From: a bacterium
GTDB lineage: Bacteria > UBP15 > UBA6099 > JAJRTR01
Assembly (NCBI GenBank): GCA_024278215.1
Contig: JAJRTR010000143.1
Span: 1 to 15,024 of the forward strand
Reading direction: 5' to 3'
Length of the DNA: 15,024 nucleotides
A program made the translations under genes and the position numbers. How positions within the stretch are numbered: position 1 is the stretch's first letter; each line of letters begins with the position of its first letter. Shown in pieces: positions 7,047 through 12,797 of this stretch. The notes below the pieces were generated by a model, which did not search any database, was not told the origin of the DNA, and was given only the letters and a program-made list of their open reading frames with translations.

Positions 7047-7838
7047 ATGTCAAGCGTACGCACAGGCAGAAAACCCGAAGAACCGCCAAAAGGCGCGCCT
7101 TCGTACATGACCACCTATGGCGACATGACCACGCTGTTGCTCGTATTCTTTGTCTTCCTCTTCAGGGTAACTGACGGTATCAGCCAGGCGAAAATAGATG
7201 CAGCTATTTCATCATTCAGGCAGGCAATGGGTGTGTTCCCGGCATCCATTTCTGTTCTGCGACCGGACGAAGCTATGCTCGTACCGAAAGAACACGGTAC
7301 AAAAAACTACTGGGGCGAACAAAAACAACTCGAATCACTTGAAAAGCTTCTCCGCAAAGAGATACAGAATATGCAGGATATGGGACCCGGCTATCTTTCT
7401 ACTTACAGAGGTAAAAAAGAGCTAAGGGTTACCGTTGGAAGCAAGGCATTGTTCGGATCGGGAGATGCCCAGGTGAAAGATGAATTTAAACCGGCACTCG
7501 ATAAACTTGCGGAGTTCATAAAGAAATATAAACTCCAGGCTGTCGTTGAAGGTCACACGGACAACCAGCCCATCAGCACCTCAAGATTTCCTTCCAACTG
7601 GGAGCTTTCCGTGGGACGCGCTTCGAGTGTTGTGCGATACATGATTGAAAAACATGGTATAGATGAGAAGTACCTCCAGGCAAGCGGGTATGCGGATACA
7701 AAACCTGTGGCGTCAAACGACACTGCTGAAGGCCGCGAGAAAAACAGGCGCATCGAGATTATTCTGAAACCCACCAGGGGTACGCCTGCAAGCTTCGAGC
7801 AGAAAGCCAAACAGATATTCGGCGGCGCAACATTCTAA
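7047..7838 (+). CDS. motB: Flagellar motor stator protein MotB
   Basis: This 263-residue protein has a short cytoplasmic N-terminus, one membrane segment (about 24-40) starting TTYGDMTTLLLVFF, and an OmpA-like peptidoglycan-binding domain (about 125-242). D26 is the ion-carrying aspartate found in all functional MotB/PomB proteins. The amphipathic stretch just after the membrane (about 41-60) is where the channel plug lies. The OmpA domain shows VEGHTDNQPI (167-176), NWELSVGRA (184-192) and GREKNRRIEI (229-238). MotB anchors the stator to the cell wall. It is co-transcribed with motA (gap three bases); GGAG inside the end of motA sits rather far (13 bases) from the ATG, so translational coupling is likely. 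No fliL or other flagellar gene follows; a terminator ends the unit. Confidence 0.96.
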   Translation: MSSVRTGRKPEEPPKGAPSYMTTYGDMTTLLLVFFVFLFRVTDGISQAKIDAAISSFRQAMGVFPASISVLRPDEAMLVPKEHGTKNYWGEQKQLESLEKLLRKEIQNMQDMGPGYLSTYRGKKELRVTVGSKALFGSGDAQVKDEFKPALDKLAEFIKKYKLQAVVEGHTDNQPISTSRFPSNWELSVGRASSVVRYMIEKHGIDEKYLQASGYADTKPVASNDTAEGREKNRRIEIILKPTRGTPASFEQKAKQIFGGATF

Positions 7839-7870
7839 CAAAAGCAGATCAGATAATTTCAAACATACAA

Positions 7871-7898
7871 AACCACCGTTAACCCCGGTGGTTTTTTT
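7871..7898 (+). terminator. Intrinsic terminator after motB
   Basis: AACCACCG (7871-7878) pairs perfectly with CGGTGGTT (7886-7893) around a seven-base loop, followed by a run of T (7892-7898). It is a standard rho-independent terminator 33 bases after the motB stop. Confidence 0.92.
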
Positions 7899-8015
7899 GT
7901 TCCGGCTCAATCGGATAAATTCTCCGGATGCTGATTCGCGGGTAAATACAACCGATGCATCACATGTATAGCGGTTCAATAGGAATTGCGTATGTGAAAT
8001 CGTGAAACAACATGG

Positions 8016-8206
8016 TGTCGTGTCAACTTTGTATCGACGTTTTTGAGTGTAGACAAGGGCGCGGTCACCGTACCGCTCCTGAGCATATATTACGCATAAC
8101 TGTTTGTACAACCAAAAGTGTAGGCGCGGTACGGTGACCGCGCCTACACTTTTTCTGTTCATTCCACTAAATGATTTTCTTACGTCTTTTCATCGTTGAC
8201 ACGACA
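8016..8206. mobile_element. MITE-like element with 12-bp terminal inverted repeats
   Basis: TGTCGTGTCAAC (8016-8027) is the exact reverse complement of GTTGACACGACA (8195-8206). The match continues imperfectly inward: both ends have CGTC eight bases further in, about 19 of 24 positions in all. The 191-bp interval has no gene and contains nested longer inverted repeats (8058-8076 with 8126-8144). This is the layout of a non-autonomous miniature inverted-repeat element. No flanking target duplication is obvious, so mobility is inference. Confidence 0.5.
8058..8153. repeat. Nested long inverted repeats with a 17-bp perfect hairpin
   Basis: The 19 bases at 8058-8076 (GGCGCGGTCACCGTACCGC) are the exact reverse complement of 8126-8144. 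The right arm is also part of a second perfect hairpin: 8114-8130 (AAAAGTGTAGGCGCGGT) with 8137-8153, six-base loop ACGGTG, followed by T residues. The right arm can therefore pair locally or with the distant left arm. The local hairpin plus T run could also terminate transcription in either direction. Confidence 0.75.
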
Positions 8207-8266
8207 ATAACGTGTTCTTTCCTTTGTACATGATAGTCGTAGATATACGTATGCAATTCTAAATAA

Positions 8267-8284
8267 TAAATGCTATAGCATTTA
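8267..8284. repeat. 18-bp perfect palindrome
   Basis: TAAATGCTATAGCATTTA reads the same on both strands with no spacer. It is AT-rich and has the form of an operator for a dimeric regulator, but no promoter or gene is adjacent, so a role as a binding site is only a possibility. Confidence 0.6.
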
Positions 8285-8407
8285 AGAACGTGATCTTTGT
8301 TCAGCCGATAATGTTATGTCAAGTATCAAATGACGCTAATGGCGTACGCACCTGATTCAACCTGATTTGCCGATTTATGGTTTCACTTTGAAACTCAGCG
8401 CAAGCAC

Positions 8408-8499
8408 TTTGGAGTGCGGCGATTTATCGCCGTTTTGTCTGTTTACACCGGGAATAAATTCCCGGCGACGAAAGCGACAATGAATTGTCGCACTCCAAA
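8408..8499. repeat. Cloverleaf-like repeat element: 11-bp outer stem enclosing three hairpins
   Basis: TTTGGAGTGCG (8408-8418) is the reverse complement of CGCACTCCAAA (8489-8499). Inside are three short perfect palindromic hairpins: 8417-8432 around TTTA, 8448-8465 (CCGGGAATAAATTCCCGG) and 8474-8491 (GCGACAATGAATTGTCGC). All three have AT-rich four-base centres and GC-rich stems of different sequence. The first and third share two or three bases with the outer arms. The left flank can also fold GCACTttggAGTGC. The design resembles a modular dispersed extragenic repeat. Confidence 0.65.
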
Positions 8500-8545
8500 T
8501 AGGCGGCTTAGCCCTGCACCTTTCTCGTTTTTACGCTAACCCATC

Positions 8546-8567
8546 TTGCGTCTTTTCTTTGTTGACA
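8546..8567. repeat. Third copy of the MITE end motif
   Basis: The 22 bases here match 8180-8201 (the right end of the MITE-like element, same orientation) at 19 positions: TT(A/G)CGTCTTTTC, then three variable bases, then GTTGACA. It ends just before the stop codon of the sugar kinase. It could be a leftover end of another copy. Confidence 0.5.
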
Positions 8568-8572
8568 AGCCG

Positions 8573-9490
8573 CTATTCTATCGTTTCGACGAAGCACTCA
8601 AAGGCAGCACGGTCAGGAAGTGAGGGCTGCGCGCCGAGTTTTGTTGTCGAGAGGGCGGCGACGCATCCAGAGAGTTCGACGGCTTCCCGGATGTCTTTGC
8701 CTTCGTCGAGAAAGACTGCGAGACTGCCTGTGAATGAGTCGCCGGCGGCGGTTGTGTCTTTTACGTCCACCGGCACAGGCGGAAAGAAGGCGACGCCGTC
8801 CTCGTCATAAAGAAGTGTGCCGTTTCCACCCATTGTTATAATAACTGTTTTAAGTACGCGTGCCGCAATCACCGCAGCGGCTTTTTCCGCGCTGTCCACA
8901 TCTACAACATCAATGCCGCTCAGCATCGTCGCCTCCGTCTCGTTCGGTGTCATGATGTCCACATTTTTATAGAAAAAATCATCGAGTTCACATGCCGGGG
9001 CAGGGTCGAGAATGATGCGTTTGCGCAACCTGCGGGCGAGCCTCACAGTTTTTTCGTTGACTTGCACAGGGATTTCAAGTTGTATGATTATGGTGTCTGC
9101 GGATTCGATCAGCGGTATCGCGTCGTCGAGGTCGAGAGGCTCGAAGTTCATGTTCGCGCGAGGCACCATGACGATGCTGTTGTCGCCTTCGGCATCCAGA
9201 ACGACGGCGGAGCAGGCTGTGCCCGCGCTATCTTTTTTTACCCAGCGGACATCTACACCTGCGCCGGAAAGACTGTCGAGAATCTCACTGCCGTAGACGT
9301 CGTCGCCGACACGGCCCACGGCGGCGGCGTCAGCGCCCAGGAGCGCCGCCTGCATCGCCTGGTTCGCGCCCTTGCCGCCGGGCGCCGTGCTGAATGATTT
9401 GCCGACTACGGTTTCGCCTTTCACGGGCCGTTTCATCGTTTCAAATATGAAGTCCATTACGAAACTTCCCACTACAACTATTTTTCCCAT
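8573..9490 (-). CDS. PfkB/ribokinase-family sugar kinase
   Basis: From the ATG at 9488-9490 (AGGGAG upstream) the protein has 305 residues, typical of ribokinase. An in-frame start at 9520 adds ten residues that do not fit the family. Motifs are GGKGANQA (38-45), LEIP with the substrate-contact glutamate (139), TPNETE (181-186, the NxxE magnesium motif) and DTTAAGDSFTG (245-255) with the catalytic base D251. These place it with ribokinases, which phosphorylate D-ribose at O5 using ATP. The first substrate motif reads GSFVMD instead of the ribokinase GSxNxD: the aspartate is kept but the asparagine that binds ribose is replaced by valine, so the sugar or nucleoside used may differ. No ribose transporter or regulator is nearby. 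A secreted protein gene lies 97 bases upstream on the same strand. Confidence 0.88.
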   Translation of the reverse strand: MGKIVVVGSFVMDFIFETMKRPVKGETVVGKSFSTAPGGKGANQAMQAALLGADAAAVGRVGDDVYGSEILDSLSGAGVDVRWVKKDSAGTACSAVVLDAEGDNSIVMVPRANMNFEPLDLDDAIPLIESADTIIIQLEIPVQVNEKTVRLARRLRKRIILDPAPACELDDFFYKNVDIMTPNETEATMLSGIDVVDVDSAEKAAAVIAARVLKTVIITMGGNGTLLYDEDGVAFFPPVPVDVKDTTAAGDSFTGSLAVFLDEGKDIREAVELSGCVAALSTTKLGAQPSLPDRAAFECFVETIE

Positions 9491-9587
9491 ACGACTGCTC
9501 CCTGTTTTGAGGTCCGGCACTGCTCATATTGTAATAATTGTATTCGGATCGGGTGGATTTGTAACGCGAAAAGGATAACTGGTTCGA

Positions 9588-10877
9588 TTATCTCGAAGCG
9601 GACTGGATACCGGCGGTACGGAAGACGAGGCGTACGGGATAGTAGGAACCGGATTCGGGAGTGATCTCCACATTGACCGTGCGGTGTCCTTTCGGGGAAA
9701 CATCAAACTCGCCGATGACGATGGAATCCGGTGGTTTTACGAGATTGGTTTTCACGAGTGTGCCGTCAACAATGATTACGCCCCTTGCGGGTCCGGCAGA
9801 AGGATTGAAGTGGAGTTCGACCCTCTCTGTCCGTGGAAACGGATTATCGAGAGAGACTTCCAGCCTGTAGGTTACACCGTAATTGCCCTTGAGCGGTGAA
9901 TGGTCTCCGTTGAGACTTCGCAACGGGTTGTCGCCGATATTTATGAACTTCCATCTGCCGCCGAGTTCGAATTTGTCCTTAATGAGAATGTAGGGCGGCC
10001 CGTATACGCCGTGCCCCCGCGACGAGTCGAACTCGCCGATGGGGCGTGCCCAGGCAGTGACGTATCTCATCGGATCGAGAACTTTGATTTTGAATGTTAT
10101 ATTGTCACCGGAAAGCAACCTCATGTCGCCGACGCCGCTGATAATTTCTTCCGGCGCAAGTTCGTACTGATGAATTGCGGTTTCGCCCGGCGGCAGTTCG
10201 AGGATGCTGCCCCTGTTGTCAAGCAGGTTGCGGGCAAAAGAGTGGGCAGTCCGGTGGCCGGGCGGCGACTCGAGTATGTCTGTCTCGAACGTACCCTCGA
10301 CGATATGCAGCACAGCGGTTTCGTCCGCCTTGTTTTCCGCCAGCATCACAAGTTCGAGCGGTCTTCCGACGCCGTTTTTGTGATGTATGAGATAGCGCAC
10401 GGACTCCTGCGCGTCGATCTTTCCTTCAAGCAGAAGGCCTGTTTCCGTCAGCAGTTCCGGGTTGTTGCTCACATACAGTCTGCTGCATCTGCCGAAATCC
10501 TCGATCACAACATTTTCGATCCGAACGGCGGTATAGCTACGCGCGCTCCTGTAGTTTCTGCCCCATGTCAGGACAGAAACGAGTGCGGTGGATGTGTGAC
10601 CGCGAGTGATGTAGTCGGGCGCGATGATTCGTGTGCGGTCGACATAGAAGCGGCCGCCCGGCTTCGTCCTGATATTGTTCTCCACTTTCATTATCAACTG
10701 TGGAATATAGAAATCGAGAGGGACCCTGTTGCCTGTTATCTTTATAGAAAGAAGGGCCGGTGTTGTACCTGCGTATTCAGTGGCTGCGTTCTTTACAGGC
10801 GAAGCCGTGATCCGCGCACAGAAAAACACAACCGCCGAAACAGCTAAGGCCAATATTTTTGTCCCTGTGCGTGTCAT
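9588..10877 (-). CDS. Secreted protein, possibly DUF3370-like
   Basis: This is a 429-residue protein with a clear N-terminal signal peptide (basic start, hydrophobic TKILALAVSAVVFFCARITA, probable cleavage near 25). The mature part is rich in beta strand and has no catalytic motif that I recognise. From about 135 to the end the order of segments NNPELLTETGLLLEG, RYLIHHKNGVGRPLEL, LPPGETAIHQYEL and KGNYGVTYRLEVSLDNP resembles, from memory, the DUF3370 family best known from cyanobacteria; this needs a profile search. The two cysteines (20, 130) do not suggest a disulfide core in the mature form. The start ATG at 10875-10877 lacks a strong Shine-Dalgarno. It lies 126 bases downstream of fumarase beta on the same strand, and its function is unknown. 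Confidence 0.72.
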   Translation of the reverse strand: MTRTGTKILALAVSAVVFFCARITASPVKNAATEYAGTTPALLSIKITGNRVPLDFYIPQLIMKVENNIRTKPGGRFYVDRTRIIAPDYITRGHTSTALVSVLTWGRNYRSARSYTAVRIENVVIEDFGRCSRLYVSNNPELLTETGLLLEGKIDAQESVRYLIHHKNGVGRPLELVMLAENKADETAVLHIVEGTFETDILESPPGHRTAHSFARNLLDNRGSILELPPGETAIHQYELAPEEIISGVGDMRLLSGDNITFKIKVLDPMRYVTAWARPIGEFDSSRGHGVYGPPYILIKDKFELGGRWKFINIGDNPLRSLNGDHSPLKGNYGVTYRLEVSLDNPFPRTERVELHFNPSAGPARGVIIVDGTLVKTNLVKPPDSIVIGEFDVSPKGHRTVNVEITPESGSYYPVRLVFRTAGIQSASR

Positions 10878-11003
10878 TTATTCAACTGGTTTATGCTTTT
10901 TTATGTTGCAATGTGTTAATCGCAAAGAATTCTTCGGACTTCAGTCATGGATTAAAATGGATTCTCACCTTCGCAGGCACAATATACAGGAAGAAAAACG
11001 ACT

Positions 11004-11564
11004 TTAATCTTTCCTGAATTCCTTATAGCCCACTTCGTACAGGTTTCCACCGTGAACGTCGTTGGCGACAACGGCAGGGAACTCCTCGACGACAATGCGG
11101 CGCATTGCTTCGGGACCGAGATCGTCATACGCAATGACTTCCGCCTCTTTGATGGAGCGTGCTATGACAACACCCGCGCCGCCGATTGCCGCGAAATACA
11201 CAGCGCCGTGTTTCTTCATCGCTTCGATCACAGCGGGGCCGCGTGCGCCCTTGCCTATCATGCCCTTGAGTCCTATTTCCATGAGGCGCACGGCATAAGG
11301 GTCCATTCGATAGCTGGTCGTCGGGCCTGCCGAGCCGATCACCTCGCCAGGTTTCGCGGGTGTGGGACCGACATAATATATTATCTGACCGGCGAGATCG
11401 GCGGGCAGGTCTTCGCCCCGGTCAAGCGCGTCGAGCATCCTTTTGTGCGCGGCGTCGCGTGAGGTGTACATGACGCCGCTTATCAGCACCCGGTCGCCTA
11501 TCTTAAGGTCTTCCAGTACTTCACTTGTGAGTGGTGTTGTGATTTTTTTCATGTCGTTGCTCAT
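11004..11564 (-). CDS. fumB-like: Class I fumarate hydratase, beta (C-terminal) subunit
   Basis: From the ATG at 11562-11564 the protein has 186 residues, as usual for the separate beta subunit of Fe-S hydro-lyases (fumarase class I / tartrate dehydratase family). Signatures are SRDAAHKRM (35-43), YYVGPTPAKPGEVIGSAGPT (63-82), TSYRMDPY (83-90), the GKGARG loop (104-109) and AAIGGAG (125-131). With the alpha subunit it interconverts fumarate and malate. The start overlaps the alpha stop as ATGA, and GAAGGTGA lies about six bases upstream inside alpha, so translation is coupled. A longer frame exists to 11636, but it would cover the end of alpha. Tartrate dehydratase beta is the main alternative, since the subfamilies are close; fumarase is favoured by family frequency only. 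Confidence 0.9.
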   Translation of the reverse strand: MSNDMKKITTPLTSEVLEDLKIGDRVLISGVMYTSRDAAHKRMLDALDRGEDLPADLAGQIIYYVGPTPAKPGEVIGSAGPTTSYRMDPYAVRLMEIGLKGMIGKGARGPAVIEAMKKHGAVYFAAIGGAGVVIARSIKEAEVIAYDDLGPEAMRRIVVEEFPAVVANDVHGGNLYEVGYKEFRKD

Positions 11565-12403
11565 AGTGTCACCTTCACATGCCTGTGTGCATGGCATTCC
11601 ATATTGACGGCAACAGGCAGACTGGCGATGTGGCATGGGTGGGCGAGAATCCTGACGCCCAGTGCCGTGACAGTGCCGCCGAGTCCCTGCGGTCCGATAC
11701 CGAGATTGTTTATGCGTTCGAGAAGTTCTGCTTCAATTCGTGCAAGGATAGGGTCGGGATTCTTTTCTCCAAGGTCCCCCAGCAGTGCTTTCTTGGCGAG
11801 CAGCGCGCATACTTCGAATGTGCCGCCGATGCCCACCCCGACAACAACCGGCGGGCATGGGTTCGCCCAGCCTTTTTTCACTGTTTCCACTATAAAATCT
11901 TTTACCCCTTCTTCGCCCTGCGCGGGAGTGAGCATCCTGAGCCGTGACATATTCTCGCAACCCGCTCCTTTCGCCATCATACAGATTGTCAGTTTGTCGC
12001 CTTCCACTTCCTCGAAGTGAATCACGGCGGGCGTGTTGGTTTTTGTGTTCACCCTGTCCAGCGGGTGGCGCACCACGGACTTTCGCAGATAGCCGTCTTC
12101 GTAGCCAAGCTTAACACCTGTGTTTATGGCGTTTCCGAGTGTGCCGCCGTCGACACCGACATCGCAGCCCTTCTGTATAAAGAACACAGATACGCCGGTG
12201 TCCTGGCATATCGGGCGCTGCTCCTCGCGCCCCAGACGGACGTTTTCCCTGATGCGTTCGATTATGTCGCGCCCCACAGGCGACTTCTCTTCTGCTGCCG
12301 CCTTCTCCAGCGCATCCGACACATCGCGTGGAAGCTCGCACGCAGCCTGGATACACATTTTCCTGACTGTCTCGCTGATCTTGGTGGAAGGTATTGTTCG
12401 CAT
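11561..12403 (-). CDS. fumA-like: Class I fumarate hydratase, alpha (N-terminal, Fe-S) subunit
   Basis: This 280-residue protein has the standard length of the separate alpha subunit. Signatures are RPICQDTG (63-70), NAINTGVKLGYEDGYLRKSV (91-110), AKGAGCENMS (144-153), NPCPPVVVGVGIGGT (181-195) and LGIGPQGLGGTVTALGV (234-250). The likely 4Fe-4S ligands are C66, C183 and C270: their spacing (117 and 87) resembles the three-cysteine pattern known in class I fumarases. This Fe-S enzyme type is oxygen-sensitive and common in anaerobes. The minus-strand TATAAT at 12462-12467 gives a leader of roughly 50 bases. No TCA-cycle neighbours are present. L(+)-tartrate dehydratase alpha is the main alternative. 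Confidence 0.93.
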   Translation of the reverse strand: MRTIPSTKISETVRKMCIQAACELPRDVSDALEKAAAEEKSPVGRDIIERIRENVRLGREEQRPICQDTGVSVFFIQKGCDVGVDGGTLGNAINTGVKLGYEDGYLRKSVVRHPLDRVNTKTNTPAVIHFEEVEGDKLTICMMAKGAGCENMSRLRMLTPAQGEEGVKDFIVETVKKGWANPCPPVVVGVGIGGTFEVCALLAKKALLGDLGEKNPDPILARIEAELLERINNLGIGPQGLGGTVTALGVRILAHPCHIASLPVAVNMECHAHRHVKVTL

Positions 12404-12461
12404 AGTTCCGTTCCGTTTTCTATAGTTCCCATCGCAGGGAGTTATATTTGCAATTCCTTAT

Positions 12462-12467
12462 ATTATA
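12462..12467 (-). promoter_or_regulatory. TATAAT -10 box, probable fumarase operon promoter
   Basis: On the minus strand this reads TATAAT about 59 bases before the alpha-subunit ATG, in the AT-rich gap. No convincing -35 is visible at standard spacing. Confidence 0.35.
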
Positions 12468-12536
12468 ATCCAGCATATCCTGGAAATGTTCACAAACGCA
12501 TAGTTTTTCCCGACAGTCTGTTTGCGACCGGCATCA

Positions 12537-12685
12537 CAATTATTGCGGAGTGTGCGACACAAAAGTGGTTATTTGAGAAAAGCGGGGCAGGTACCGCAAA
12601 AAACAGCGTTACCTGTCCCTGTTTTTCGCGCACGAAAAATATGGTTGTTTTTAGCCCACTTTTATGTCGCACACCAATTATTGCG
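12537..12685. mobile_element. MITE-like element with 19-bp inverted repeats and 11-bp flanking direct repeats
   Basis: CAATTATTGCG occurs at 12537-12547 and again, same orientation, at 12675-12685, like a target-site duplication. Between them (12548-12674) the ends are inverted repeats: GTGTGCGACACAAAAGTGG (12550-12568) against 12656-12674, 18 of 19 matching. Inside are two hairpins: GGGGCAGGTA/TACCTGTCCC (12584-12593 with 12610-12619, one G-T pair, extended by CGC/GCG) and TTTTTCG/CGAAAAA (12622-12639). The 127-bp body cannot encode a transposase, so it would be non-autonomous. Confidence 0.65.
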
Positions 12686-12692
12686 AATGCAG

Positions 12693-12722
12693 TTGCAGAA
12701 GACCTGTGTTTTTCAGTATACT
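12693..12722 (+). promoter_or_regulatory. Candidate promoter for the zinc-ribbon gene
   Basis: TTGCAG (12693-12698), an 18-base spacer and TATACT (12717-12722) lie about 75 bases before the GTG at 12798. The -35 is weak. It begins seven bases after the right direct repeat of the MITE-like element, so insertion may have shaped this promoter. Confidence 0.35.
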
Positions 12723-12797
12723 TTTATAGATATACCAAACGAGAGTCACCACAAAAAAACAGGCTCGTGATGGGCCGCATATACCGGAGGCGATACT

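Larger units (their letters stand above)
7900..8572. other. Gene-free, palindrome-rich intergenic region
   Basis: Between the motB terminator and the sugar kinase there are about 670 bases with no plausible gene: no frame combines a start, a ribosome-binding site and protein-like composition. The region instead holds the MITE-like element at 8016-8206, a palindrome at 8267-8284, the cloverleaf-like element at 8408-8499 and a third copy of the MITE end motif at 8546-8567, each listed separately. It looks like a landing zone for small non-coding repeats. Confidence 0.7.

Noticed and set aside
7713-8162. 149-codon minus-strand frame across the motB end, terminator and MITE-like element
   Set aside because: It crosses a clear intrinsic terminator and the palindromes, and its composition is not protein-like.
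8408-8499. tRNA or tRNA-like gene, suggested by the cloverleaf shape
   Set aside because: There is no T-loop consensus, no anticodon-loop pattern and no acceptor stem of standard length; the hairpin loops are only two to four bases.
8016-8567. CRISPR array
   Set aside because: The repeats are inverted, of different lengths and irregularly spaced; there is no regular repeat-spacer pattern and no cas gene.
9900-10847. 315-codon plus-strand frame
   Set aside because: It is the antisense shadow of the secreted protein gene, which has a signal peptide and coherent domain order on the minus strand.
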